A DNA stretch of 64,000 nt from Rubrobacter xylanophilus (GCF_007164525.1 NZ_AP019791.1:1103501-1167500), one strand, 5' to 3'. Positions 19,616 to 29,385 are shown, counted from the first letter of the stretch. Notes: generated by a model from the letters alone, not told the origin. Numbers and translations: made by a program.

Positions 19616-22600
19616 ATGCTGACCTCCGTGGCCAGCGGCGCGAGTTGCCGATGGTGGTCGAGGACGGCGGAGAGGCGGGACTCGTAATTCCATCCCTCGT
19701 GGAAGGTCGAGTAGATGACGCGCAGGTCGTCTTCCTTCAATCCGTAGAGCAGGGCGACCGCGGCGTCGAGTCGGGCGATCAGTTCGTCGCGCTCCCCGGC
19801 GCTCACCGAGCCGACTGGGACGCCGACCTCCGCCGCCCACTCAGAGAAGCGCTCGTCAACGGCGGCGAGCCGACCAGAGATCTCGACCAGAGATCTTCAC
19901 TACCTCGTTTCGCAGCGGGTCATCGCGGTCTGGGCGTGGGATGGGGAAGGCGTTGAGGATGTAGAAGTTGACGTGGGTCTCGACGAAGCGGCGAGCGTAC
20001 CAGTCCAGTGGTATCGACGCTAGAACGCCGAGGAGATACGCTTCGTCGGAAGAGTCTCCACGAGGCCACGCCAGATAGGGCGCGGTGTTGGTAAGGACGA
20101 GTTCGCCCGGGATTAATGCAGTAACGACCGTGCGTTGGTTCGTGCGGTTCGTAATATCACGGAATGCGATCCGAGGGTGCAAACACGGCAACGTCGAGGG
20201 ATCGTTGACCCACTCCAGCGGGAAGAGGCTGAAGGCAGAGCGGGGGTTTCGCTGCTGGTTGCGACGCTTGATCTGGAGCACCTTGGTGATGCAATCTGGA
20301 TCGGCCCAAGCGTAGTATTCGCCCGTATCCGGATTCCAAAGGTCGAAAGATGAGCCTTTGTACACCGGCCACGCATTAGCGGGTGGCTCGTCTTGGAAAA
20401 TCATGTGTTTCTTGTCTTTGGTGGCGTCAAGCTCGCGTATGGGCCTGGCTCGCCAATCACGATTTTCGTCGTCGAGACGTGGGTGAGCGCGGAGCTTCGC
20501 AAAGACTTCTGCTGCCTCGGGAGACGGGAGGAGCGGGAACGACGCGGTAGCCGTCCACGTGCGGAACGATTCGGTGGAAAACTCCGCGGGATCTTCTCCG
20601 ATTCCAGCGTCGTAACGCTCGTGCGAAGGATACGGACCGCGAAGACGCAGGGTGCCGGCATGATCTTCGCCCTTGCGGATCGAGACGAGTCCGACCGTGT
20701 ATTGTGGATGCACATCTGGGAAGACCCAATGCTTATTGTTGAGCAAGAAGGTTACGTCGTCGAACGTCCCGCCGTCGAGAACGGCCTGCCGCCACGGTTC
20801 GGAGCCGCTCGCGGAGAGCGCGGAGCGAGGGAGGACGACTCCGACGGCCCCATCTTGGCGAACGAGGTTCCAGAATCTCCAGGAGAACGCCTTGTAGAGG
20901 TCCGGATCTCCGGTGCCCATGCCAGGGTACGGACCGGAGAGCAGCAGGCGGCGCAGCCGCTCCGCGTCGGCGACCGCGCGCTCGTACTCGGCGGCGATGT
21001 CGGGCCGCTCGCGTTCGAGGCGTTGGATTTTGCGTCGCTGCTGCGGTTGAGAGAAGCTCTTCAGGCCGGGAAAGCGCAAAGCCCAGAAGCCGAGCTTCTC
21101 GACGGTGGCTTCCTCCCACGGCGGGTTGCCCAAGATCACGTCGAAGCCAGGGCGATCGCGGAGGAAGACCTCGGGAAATGCAACCGGGAAGTGTAGCGCG
21201 TCCATACGTTCCGCGACCTCACGGGCGTGGTCCGTGTTCATCTTGAACAAGTCTTCGGGAGAGAAGCCATCCGGCAGTGTGGCCTCGCCGATCCGGGCGG
21301 CCACGATGCGGTCGAATAGCCCGGCGACTGAGGCGACGGCTCGCTCGACCTCGGCGGCGGTCTCGCGTGCCTCGGCTATGTCGGAGGTGGTAGCGTCCGA
21401 GATCTTCGCCAGGCGGCGAAGCGGTTCCTCAGCCTTGCGAAGCTCCTCGCGTACCGGTTCGGCGAAGAGCGAGCCTTCCCCCACGCCGTGCACGAGCTCG
21501 GCCGTGGCTTCCTCTATCGTGCCGATGCCGGTGAGCGAGTTGCCGACAGCGAGGTTGTGGTCGAGGAATGAGAGCGGGAGGCCGGGGACGAAGGTGTGGA
21601 TCCACATCCCGACACGAGCGAGTTCCACCGCGAGCGGGTTCAGGTCCACGCCGTAGACGCAGCGGCGGGCGATCAGGCGCCGCAGCAGCGAGGAGTTCTC
21701 TATCTCAACGGTATCCGCGAGCTGGCCGAGAGCATCGTTCGCAGCTTTTCGCAACGCGTCAAGCTCGCGGGTGACGTGAGGAATGGGATGGTCCGCGAGG
21801 AAGGTCGTGTAGCGGGCTTCGAGGCGGTCCACGACGGCGGTCAGGAAGTGGCCGGAGCCCATCGCGATGTCGGCGACGCGGAAGTCGAATAGCATCTCGG
21901 CGGCGTCGGCTTCTTTGCCTTCGTCGAGCAGGGCCTTTACTCGCTTCAGGTGTTCTTCGAGGGTGGGGTCAACGGAGTGGGAGATCAGGTGGTCCACCGC
22001 GAACGGCTTGGTGAAGTACGAGCCCGTGGACTTCCTCACGCCGGACTGATTGTGGAGGTAGACCTCCCCCTTCTGCACGACGACGCTATCTCCATCTCGG
22101 GCTGGCAGGTACACGCCGTCGCTGTCGACCGTCAATGGCTGGTCCGCAACAGATAGTTCGGACTCGAGGAGTCCCTCGTAGATGGTTCCGAACTCGCGCA
22201 CCGAGAGCGAGCGGAAGTCTATCGGGCCGATGACGTCGTCGGGACTTCTGTCAACGATCAGTGCGGTGAGCGCCGGTCCGAACTCTGCGTTGGTCAGAGA
22301 GAGCTCTTCGATAATCCTGCCGACGGGATTAACGTCAGGGTCTGTGGAGAACAACCTGCCGTTGTAAGGAGGGACGCCCCAGCGCACGTCCCCCTCGTTG
22401 ACTGCGTGAAACAGCGCCTTGCAGCTATCCCAAAGGTCGGTTTGTGTATCCGCACCGCATTCGATTTCCTCGGTCAGTGGGTTATCGAAGCCGAGGTCGC
22501 AGCCCTCGTTGATGGTATTGGACAGGTCGCGGGCGATGGTCTTCAGCGCATGTCGGGTGTACTCACTGTTGACGTTCAGCGGCAACAGGCGTGAGTCCTC

Positions 22601-23725
22601 GGCGTAGGCGACGAACATCAGCCGGAACAGGATAGTGAGCGCAGTCCGGTAGTGACGCTCCAGGTCTTCCTCGCCGGTACCGCCAACCCGGTCCGCGACC
22701 GCAACCGCTAACCGGGGAACGACCTGTTTGTAGACACGCTCGCGCAGCCTCTCTGAGAGTTCGCTGGTGTAGATGCTCGACGCTTGCTGTATCTGCGATA
22801 TGGTGCCATCTTCGGCGAGGGCTCTAGAGGAAAACAGCAAGTCCAGGTAGCCTGCCTGATCCGAGGGCAGCAGCGGCAGGTTCAGTTCGACGAATGTCTC
22901 GGCCCGCCCGCGCTGGCCGGGGGCGCCCGAGGTCGAGGTCGAGTACAGACGGAGCACACCACTCCTCTCAGCAACTACCCACGGGATGTTGTCTCGATCG
23001 GCGTGAGCCAGCGCGTAGGTTACCGGCGTTTGGTTCTCAAAGCGGGCGGCTGGCTGGTCGGGCTGCTCGCTCTCCTGCAGAAACACCGCGACCGCCTGCG
23101 CCTTCCCCCCGGACGAACGCAAGACGCTATGTTGCGCCTTTTGTTCTATCTCGTAGCCTAGTTCGCGTACGAGGTCCTGGCCGCGCCGGTTCAGAAGCGG
23201 CTTGGAGCGATCTGTGGCGTCTTTCCAATCCGGTCGCTGCGGGACACCGTGCAGCAACTCGTGGGTTGCGAGCAATCCCTTGTTGCGAAGGCCCAGATGC
23301 TCGTCGGGTTCACCTTCCAAGGTTTCGGCGAGGAAACGGAGGGCGAGGTGACGGTCAGGTTCGCTAAGCGCGGCGTCGGCCAGTCTTTCGGCCCGCTCGT
23401 AGTCCATATACACCACGGGAGGGTCGTCACCCGCCGGGCCGCAGACCACCGCCCGGCGTTGTCCTCTATCAGAGTAAGAAACCATGACTAGGAGCGGAGC
23501 GGCACGATGGCCGTGCCGCTTCTTCCAGATCTCGCGAATCGTAGTCGTGTTCGGCTTCGAGTTGGCCGTGCCATAGACAACTTCGAGCCCATCCTTGCCG
23601 GGACCGGTCCAGCGGTAGGCAGGGCGAATATCTTTTTTCTCCAACTCTGGAGCGCGCCATGTAGCCTTGCGTGCATTAACCTGATTCAAGAATGAACCAT
23701 TCAACGTAACCCACCCTGTATGCAC
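19612..23725 (-). pseudogene. Eco57I-like N6-adenine methylase, C-terminus frameshifted by a 13-bp tandem duplication
   Basis: From the ATG at 23725 one frame runs 1289 codons to 19856. It has SAM motif I as ADIAMGSGHFL near residue 620, the YGVDLNPLAVELARVGMW block, and catalytic NPPW near 868 (FDVILGNPPWEE), then a target-recognition-like region. The frame then fails at a duplicated 13-mer. The next frame supplies the true tail (SAGERDELIARLDAAVALLY, then GLKEDDLRVIYSTFHEGWNY), ending at 19612. Removing one repeat copy gives a 1366-residue protein whose stop overlaps the helicase start (ATGA). The truncated form keeps the catalytic motifs and might still work. Confidence 0.85.
19871..19896. 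repeat. 13-bp perfect tandem duplication
   Basis: CGACCAGAGATCT occurs twice back to back (19871-19883 and 19884-19896). Because 13 is not a multiple of 3, two copies shift the methylase frame and one copy restores it. The gain or loss of a copy by slippage would switch the protein end and the coupling to the downstream helicase. Confidence 0.95.
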
Positions 23726-24329
23726 TCTCGAAGAACGGCGGCCGTTTGTAGCCCCTTGCCGCTCTTCTTACTCCACGTACGGTCTCGTCGTACATAATGT
23801 ACAATGTGTAGCGAACGGCGGTATCAGACTCACGCAGGAGATCTGTGCATCCGTAATGTAGGTTCTTCGACTTTCGATTCTTCTTGCCGTTATCGGCGAT
23901 ACACAGATCGCTCACCCAAGTGCCTCTGCTCACTCTACTTCTCCCTCCCCACGGGCACCGCCATCGATGCGGTCCTGTGGTGCAGTATTTATATTATCGG
24001 ATCGATCAGCTTGAGAAAACTCGAGCAGGCGAGTATAGGGCTTCGGCAGCGAGCGCAGGCTGGCCGCCTTACTGGGTCCACCGACCAAAGACGGGCCCAA
24101 GAGGCCCGGGGGCCGACTATCCGGGGCGGCGTGCGTACCGTCAGGCGGAGTTGCGCTCCGCACCTTTTCGCGCCAGGTGAGCGCAGCCCGGGGTCCCCGG
24201 CGGTTGCGGAGCAACCCGTAGGGCGGTATCAGGCCGCCGCCGGGGTGGGTGCGCGGGCCCGACACGGGAGTCTGGAGGCTCAGGGCAACTTCCTCTCTTG
24301 GAAACTCTTCACAGCGACGAAGAGGTCCG
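23726..24329. other. 604-bp gap between defence island and next operon
   Basis: Open frames exist on both strands but none has a ribosome site, a family signature or a consistent codon pattern. The first 250 bases are A/T-richer than the surroundings and could hold the methylase promoter. The rest is very GC-rich with short inverted repeats. I see no RNA gene. Confidence 0.5.
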
Positions 24330-25340
24330 TCAGGTGGTCTCCACCTCGGGACAGGCGCTCCACAATCCCGCACCCCTCTCCTCGGCCTCTTCCCTGGCCC
24401 GCTCGAACTCGCGACGGTAGGTGTGGGCGAAGGTGGTCGTGCGGGCATACCCCTGCTCGATGAGGTCCTCGTTGAAGAGGTGCTCGTACTCTCCGTCGCC
24501 GTCGGCGTCGATCCAGACGTAGGCGAGGGTGCGCCCGTAGGCGTCTTCTGAGTCCCCGATGCGTGGGATCTCCAACCTCACGAGCCGGCCTTCGCGCACG
24601 ACCCTGCCTTCTTCGTCGGTCTGCCTCTCGTAGAGGATGCGCTTCGTGTAGCTGTAAGCCTCCCTCCCGTAGCAGCCTATGGGCTCATCGGGGGCCACGG
24701 TCTCCGGGGTGTCAACGCCGATGAGACGCACCGGTGTGGTACGCCCCTGGGTCTCGACCTCTATGGTGTCGCCGTCGGTCACCTTCGTGACCGTTCCGTA
24801 GAGGGTGTCGGCCCCGCCCAGGCGGTAGACGAGGCCGTCGAAGCCGACCCGGCTCACCGGGTAGAAGAGGAGGGCGAATATGAGAGCAAGCGCGACGAAG
24901 ACCCTCTCGGAGTTACCTCCAGATACGACGCGGTACTCGTCGCGGCCTGGAAACACGGCTATAGCCCTTGACGGCCAGAAGAGCTGGACGCCCCCGAGGG
25001 TCATCATGTCGGCGAAGAGGTGGGAGCCGTAGCCCACCCCCACGGCGATCATCGTGGCGCTCTGACCGGTGAGCCACCACAGGAGCGGGCCGAGGGTGGC
25101 GGTGACGAGCGCGAGGGCGAGCAGGGAGTGCATGAAGGAGCGGTGTCCGAAGAGGCGGTGGAGATCCTCTGAGACGCTGCCGAGCTGGTGGCCGAGCCAG
25201 CTTTTCGGGTAGTCGGCGTCGGGCAGGACGGAGCATAGTGCTGCGGCCAGGACCGAGGGCGTCTCGTAGTGGAAGTCGAAGACGGCGCTTGCGGCGAACA
25301 GGCAGCACTCGCCGAAGACGATGTGGGTGGCTACCTTCAC
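24330..25340 (-). CDS. YdjM-like (DUF457) membrane domain fused to a thermonuclease (SNase) domain
   Basis: The GTG at 25340 overlaps the upstream stop (GTGA), giving 336 residues. The N-terminal 190 residues resemble the YdjM/DUF457 membrane metal-dependent hydrolases: PDADYPKSWLGHQLG, LFGHRSFMHSL and GYGSHLFADMMT with their His/Asp ligands, plus three or four membrane helices. After one more helix comes a staphylococcal-nuclease domain with all expected active residues: VTDGDTIEVE, VRLIGVDTPE (Arg, Asp, Glu) and AYGRTLAYVWID (second Arg). The nuclease part is probably held on the outer face of the membrane, Ca2+-dependent. I do not know this fusion as a described protein. Confidence 0.82.
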   Translation of the reverse strand: MKVATHIVFGECCLFAASAVFDFHYETPSVLAAALCSVLPDADYPKSWLGHQLGSVSEDLHRLFGHRSFMHSLLALALVTATLGPLLWWLTGQSATMIAVGVGYGSHLFADMMTLGGVQLFWPSRAIAVFPGRDEYRVVSGGNSERVFVALALIFALLFYPVSRVGFDGLVYRLGGADTLYGTVTKVTDGDTIEVETQGRTTPVRLIGVDTPETVAPDEPIGCYGREAYSYTKRILYERQTDEEGRVVREGRLVRLEIPRIGDSEDAYGRTLAYVWIDADGDGEYEHLFNEDLIEQGYARTTTFAHTYRREFERAREEAEERGAGLWSACPEVETT

Positions 25341-25909
25341 CCGTCCCTCGGGCGCTGCATCTTGTAGAAGAAGGGCCTCAGGCCGTACATGAGGGCGAAG
25401 GCCATGCCTGCAAGGATGTAGAGGCTCTGGTCGTCGAGGCCCAAGGAGACGTAGCGGACGGCCATGGCTACCGCGGCCACGACGAAGATCGCGGGAGTCA
25501 TGTCCACGTAGCGCCTCTCGTCTTCCAGGCGCAGCTCCTCGACCTCGGCGCCGAGGCGCTCCATGGCGGTGCGGCCCGTGCCGGCGAGACGGCCTTCCAC
25601 GACGATGCGCCTGCCCTTCACTATGGGACCGAGGAGGTGCTCTATCTCTCCGATGGAGGAGCGGTAGAGGGCGCGCTGTAGCCCAGACTCGTCCACGTCG
25701 CGGCCCCTCACCTCGCCGAGCTCCTTCGGGTCGAGCAGGCCCTTCCTCCACGCCTCGAGGGCGAGGTGTACGAGGGCGGCCTTGCGGGATCCGGCGGGGA
25801 TCCTGAAGTCCCCGTCCTCCGGCGCACGAGCCGTCGAGAAACCGGGGATTCCACCGGACCTGTGGCGAGGTTCGCGCCTTCTTCCGTTCTTTGAGGTGTC
25901 GAAGTCCAA
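25337..25909 (-). CDS. membrane protein, unknown function
   Basis: A 190-residue product. The first 130 residues are soluble and charged, including LVHLALEAWRKGLLDPKELG and a strand-rich part (GRRIVVEGRLAGTGRTAMER). Two hydrophobic helices follow (PAIFVVAAVAMAVRYVSLGL and LYILAGMAFALMYGLRPFF). The stop overlaps the start of the nuclease fusion gene, so the two are likely made together and may interact in the membrane. No family recognised. Confidence 0.65.
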   Translation of the reverse strand: MDFDTSKNGRRREPRHRSGGIPGFSTARAPEDGDFRIPAGSRKAALVHLALEAWRKGLLDPKELGEVRGRDVDESGLQRALYRSSIGEIEHLLGPIVKGRRIVVEGRLAGTGRTAMERLGAEVEELRLEDERRYVDMTPAIFVVAAVAMAVRYVSLGLDDQSLYILAGMAFALMYGLRPFFYKMQRPRDG

Positions 25910-25984
25910 GCGTCTCTTCTTCCTCGGGTGCGTGCGATCTTCTCTTTTATACAGGGTTTCTCACACATCTCTTCTCTTTGTCCG

Positions 25985-26242
25985 TCAGCAGTGCCCTTCT
26001 TTGCGTACGGCGTCGAGGTCGGGGTCCCGCCGGTCGAGGAGCACCCGCACCAGCTCGTCCTCGTTCTCCCGGATACGCCGGGCGAGAGGGCGGGCGCGGG
26101 CCTCGGGGAGGGAGCGAAGGCCGCCCACGGCGATGCCGTAGTCGAGGGGTCCGCCGCCGGGGGCGTCTTCGACCCAGAGCTCGAGGCCTAAAGCCCGGAG
26201 CTCCAGGTACAGGGCGCGGGCGGTGCAGGGGTGTCCGTTCAT
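25985..26242 (-). CDS. small TubC-docking-like protein
   Basis: An 85-residue product (MNGHPCTARALYLELRALGL...) whose first half resembles the helix-strand opening of its upstream neighbour and whose second half is a basic helix (ARPLARRIRENEDELVRVLL). The start overlaps that neighbour's stop by 4 bases. It looks like a diverged tandem paralogue. Function unknown; perhaps an adaptor for the primase. Confidence 0.55.
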   Translation of the reverse strand: MNGHPCTARALYLELRALGLELWVEDAPGGGPLDYGIAVGGLRSLPEARARPLARRIRENEDELVRVLLDRRDPDLDAVRKEGHC

Positions 26243-26586
26243 CGCCTCTCCCCGCGCCGCCGGCGGTGAGCCCTGGCGTCTTCGAGGACCCAGGGCGGGC
26301 ACTCGGAGGCAGGTACTTCGTGCCACTCGCCGGTGGTGGGGTCGTGGAGGGAGACGTAGCCTCTCTCGCGGGAGAACTTTATGACGAGGCCGCGGCGGTC
26401 GGCCTCTTCGAGCCTCTTTCGCTCGCGTTCGAGGTGACGGATCAGGGCACCTTTGTGCTCGCGGAGGACGGCGCGCAACTCTTCGGTGACGGCCCCGGCC
26501 GGGGCGTCGACGTGGAGCACGAGGCCGTCGGCCTCGAGGCGGATGTCGCGCTCGCGCAGCTCCGCGAGCAGGTCGCTCGCGTTCAT
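26239..26586 (-). CDS. small protein with TubC N-terminal docking-like domain
   Basis: A 115-residue product. Residues 1-50 (SDLLAELRERDIRLEADG, LVLHVDAPAGAVTEELRAVL, REHKGALIRHL) match the TubC docking fold, known as a linker at megasynthase ends but also found beside phage and plasmid primases. The C-terminal half holds YVSLHDPTTGEWHEVPASEC. Its start overlaps the primase stop by 4 bases. Here it probably serves replication; no synthase is nearby. Confidence 0.65.
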   Translation of the reverse strand: MNASDLLAELRERDIRLEADGLVLHVDAPAGAVTEELRAVLREHKGALIRHLERERKRLEEADRRGLVIKFSRERGYVSLHDPTTGEWHEVPASECPPWVLEDARAHRRRRGERR

Positions 26587-29048
26587 ATCGTGAACCTCTC
26601 GCGCCCGTCGTCGGGTACTCCGGAACTTGCGCCCTTTGCGTCGGTAGCGCTGGCGAACGGGGTCCGCTTCTGCTCTTGAAGCCCGGATCCTGCGTCGGTT
26701 GCGTCGGTAGCGTTGGTGGATCCCGCACCCTTGCCAACGCTACCAACCCTACCAACGCTGTTTTCTGCGAGCTCGAGCCTCACGACCTTCTCCCTGCCGC
26801 GCCAGCCGAAGGAGGCCCGCAGGGCCGGAGAGCGGGTGGCGAGGGCCCTGACGGCCTGGCTGAGTTCCTTGGGCCTGGCGGGGAGCGCCTCGCAGCCCGC
26901 CTTCTCGAGGGCGCGGTGGATCTCTGTCGCCGTGGCCTCCAGGTGTCCGCCGCCCTCCTCGATGAGCTTCTCGAGGTCTGCGCCCAGAGTCTCCAGGGGA
27001 TCGGGGGCGGAGAGCCCGGAGTAGACGCGCCTGGCGTGGGCCTTGAAGTAGTCGAGGAGCCGGGAGGCGGCCTGGACGTCCTCCGCCTCGACGCGCTCCT
27101 CCCGGCCTCCGGTCTCGCAGTGCCGGCAGACGGCGAGAAGGAGCGAGAGGCGGGCGAGGTAGCCGCGCAGCTTGGACCACACGCCCTCCAGGCGCGCCGG
27201 AAAACCAGGGGCGAGGACCTCCGCTCCAAGGGCGTCCACGGCTTCGGCGAAGAGCGCTCTGGCTTCTCGGGAGAGCCTGAGAGGCCTGGGGTTCGGATCT
27301 CCGTGCTCGTCGGTGGCGAGGGTGAGGTTCGCGAGCCTTTCGTAGAGGGAGGCGTAACGCTGCTCGGTCCCGGCGCCGATCTCATCTTCGGTGAAGCGGA
27401 TGTGGCGCGGGGCGGGGTAGGCGAAGAGGAAGCGGTCCATGAGGCCGTCTTCGGCTCCGGCCCCCAGCTCGCCGAGCGCGGCGGGCTGGATGCCGCCGGA
27501 GAGGGAGACGAAGGGCCTGGCGACGATGATGGGCTCTCCGTGGCGGCTCTTGCGGTCCACGACGACTTCGTCCGTGGACCAGAACGAGAGCCAGTGCTGC
27601 CTGTCCGAGCCCTTCCCCCCCTTGTACTGGTCCATCGAGCGCACCCAACCGGCGAGCTCGTCGCGGTGGACGAGCAGGCCGCGCGGGTTGTGCTCCAGGA
27701 TGGAGACGAGCGCCTCGACGGTGGTATCCGAGGCGACGCAGCGGCTCATGGCCGGAGCCTCCGGCTCCTCGGGGGCCGTCTCACCGGCCTTCTGGGCCTC
27801 GCGCTTGCGTACCTCCCACTCCCGAAGCTCGCGCCTCCATTCTTCTTTCTCTCTGGCGTAGGCCAGCGAGAGCACGCGCTGGCGCTCGAAGGCGGGCTTC
27901 TTGGCGACCCTGGCCGCCGGGGTCTTCATCGCGCCGGGAGAGGCGACGACGGCGACGAAGAGGGAGGCCCACTCGCGCCAGCCGCCTTTGATCTCGACGA
28001 CGCGGCTCGTGCCGATGGCGCTCGAAAGGACGGCGAGCATGGGGAGGGCTACGAGCTCGGGGGCGCACCCCAGGGCGCTCTCGGCCTCCTCGATGAGGGG
28101 CCGGCAGGAGGCAGGCATGGCGTCCGTGGGGAACGCAGCGGCCTCCGGGAGCGCCGATGGGGCGGCAGGGTATCCGCGCTCGTCGGCTCCCGTGCCGCCT
28201 GCGGCATCGCCGGGCTGGTGGAACTCTGCGCCTTCGAGGGCGCGGGCCATGGTGCGCCGGCGGTAGTCCTCGCGGTTCCACTTCTCGCGCATGAGGCCGG
28301 AGCGGGCGAACAGGGAAGCTATCCGGTCCTCGTCGGGGCCTACCCAGAAGGCTAGCATGGAGCACAGCGCGAGATCCGCCTCGGAGTCCGAGGGGTAGCC
28401 GGAGCGGTCACCGGCCCAGAGCCTCGCGAACCTCTCGCCGCTTCTGGCGGAGAAGGCCCGGCGCAGGACCTCGGCGTCGGAGAGGCCGCTCCCGGGTCCG
28501 GTTCCGCCGGTGGAGGGCGGTCCCTGCCCCCGCGGCGGAAAGAGGCGGGCGTGGAGGGTGGAGATCCGCTCCTGGCGGTCCGCGATCGGACGCGGGGTTC
28601 CGGGCATCCGCCGCCCCGTGACGGTGAAAAAGCGGCCCCGGTCGTACATCTCGACGCGGCCCTTGCGTCTGCCGCCTTCGGGCAGCCTCGCGCGCACGAG
28701 GACGTGCAGGCCCCGGCCGCTCGGGGAGATCTCGGTGTAGGAGGAGAGATGCTCCACTATCTCCCGAGCCCAGGGTTCGACCTCGCCGGTCTCGGGGTCC
28801 ACGCAGGAGTCGAGGTCCACGCCGCAGAAGGGGTCGGAGGCGGTGAAGACGAAGCCGATGCCGTCGTAGCCTCTTTCGCGGGCGGCGTCTCGTGCCTCGG
28901 AGAGGGTGCCCCAGGTCTCGGGATCGTCGGCGCGGGCGCGGGCTCCAGTGGAGGGGGAGTACGGGACCTTCGTCTTCCTGCCCATCTGCTCCTCGGAGCG
29001 CCAGCACACCCACTGGCGGAGGTCTCTCAGGCCCGTCGCGGCGCTCAC
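26583..29048 (-). CDS. primase-polymerase / DUF3987 replication protein
   Basis: The GTG at 29048 follows GAGGAGG and overlaps the upstream stop (GTGA), giving 821 residues. The N-terminal archaeo-eukaryotic-type primase region has QWVCWRSEEQ, the metal site CGVDLDSC and SPSGRGLHVLVRA. After a linker, residues 300-720 form a DUF3987 ATPase with a P-loop-like ASPGAMKTPAA and a Walker-B-like LLVHRDELAGWV. This architecture is typical of replication proteins of plasmids, phage satellites and integrative elements. The C-terminus is low complexity (STNATDATDAGSG) because the DNA there carries repeats. Confidence 0.85.
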   Translation of the reverse strand: MSAATGLRDLRQWVCWRSEEQMGRKTKVPYSPSTGARARADDPETWGTLSEARDAARERGYDGIGFVFTASDPFCGVDLDSCVDPETGEVEPWAREIVEHLSSYTEISPSGRGLHVLVRARLPEGGRRKGRVEMYDRGRFFTVTGRRMPGTPRPIADRQERISTLHARLFPPRGQGPPSTGGTGPGSGLSDAEVLRRAFSARSGERFARLWAGDRSGYPSDSEADLALCSMLAFWVGPDEDRIASLFARSGLMREKWNREDYRRRTMARALEGAEFHQPGDAAGGTGADERGYPAAPSALPEAAAFPTDAMPASCRPLIEEAESALGCAPELVALPMLAVLSSAIGTSRVVEIKGGWREWASLFVAVVASPGAMKTPAARVAKKPAFERQRVLSLAYAREKEEWRRELREWEVRKREAQKAGETAPEEPEAPAMSRCVASDTTVEALVSILEHNPRGLLVHRDELAGWVRSMDQYKGGKGSDRQHWLSFWSTDEVVVDRKSRHGEPIIVARPFVSLSGGIQPAALGELGAGAEDGLMDRFLFAYPAPRHIRFTEDEIGAGTEQRYASLYERLANLTLATDEHGDPNPRPLRLSREARALFAEAVDALGAEVLAPGFPARLEGVWSKLRGYLARLSLLLAVCRHCETGGREERVEAEDVQAASRLLDYFKAHARRVYSGLSAPDPLETLGADLEKLIEEGGGHLEATATEIHRALEKAGCEALPARPKELSQAVRALATRSPALRASFGWRGREKVVRLELAENSVGRVGSVGKGAGSTNATDATDAGSGLQEQKRTPFASATDAKGASSGVPDDGRERFTI
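26636..26760. repeat. iteron-like direct and inverted repeats in the 3' end of the primase gene
   Basis: The core GCGTCGGTAGCG followed by TTGG or CTGG occurs at 26639 and 26701, with a partial GCGTCGGTT copy at 26692. GTAGCGTTGG at 26707 is mirrored by CCAACGCTAC at 26733, followed by a second CTACCAACGC. Repeats like these next to a primase often act as replication-initiator or origin sites. Being inside the coding region they also give the protein a repeat-rich tail. Confidence 0.6.
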
Positions 29049-29308
29049 GCCCGCCTCCTCGCAACGGCCCGGTGATGGGCCTCCCCCGGCGCCAGCCTCT
29101 CGATGGCGGCGCTCCTGGCCGCAGACCACTCGAGCCTGCGTACGGCGTAGCCGGGGAATGGCGCCCGGTCATCGTCGATCGCCGATCCTCTCGACGCGCC
29201 GGCTACGCAGCCGCTCTCTGGGGCGCGGCGGGCGGGCGGGAAGAAGCCCCGCCCGCCCTTCCCGAGCCATCCGGCCGGGTTGCCGTACGTTCGCCCGTTC
29301 TCGCCCAT
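29045..29308 (-). CDS. small basic protein preceding the primase
   Basis: An 87-residue Arg- and Ala-rich product ending LAPGEAHHRAVARRRA. Its stop overlaps the primase GTG start by 4 bases, which supports translation. The start at 29308 has only a weak GAGG site close to it, and a later start is possible. No family recognised. Confidence 0.45.
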   Translation of the reverse strand: MGENGRTYGNPAGWLGKGGRGFFPPARRAPESGCVAGASRGSAIDDDRAPFPGYAVRRLEWSAARSAAIERLAPGEAHHRAVARRRA

Positions 29309-29385
29309 GACCTCAAGGTAGAGGACGGGCGGCTACCCCGGTACCGGAATCCGGAGGGTCGTCGGATTCCGGGTGAAGCGGGGGT

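Noticed and set aside
19616-19840. 75-codon N-terminal extension of the helicase reading
   Set aside because: It overlaps the methylase tail in another frame and is Arg-rich without structure; the ATG at 19615 is in the expected ATGA overlap.
23804-24463. 219-codon plus-strand frame after the methylase gene
   Set aside because: No ribosome site, Arg/Pro-rich without a domain, and it runs into the antisense of the thermonuclease gene.
26676-28355. 559-codon plus-strand open frame opposite the primase gene
   Set aside because: The product is low-complexity Gly/Glu/Val without a family match, and the opposite strand encodes a recognisable primase-polymerase.
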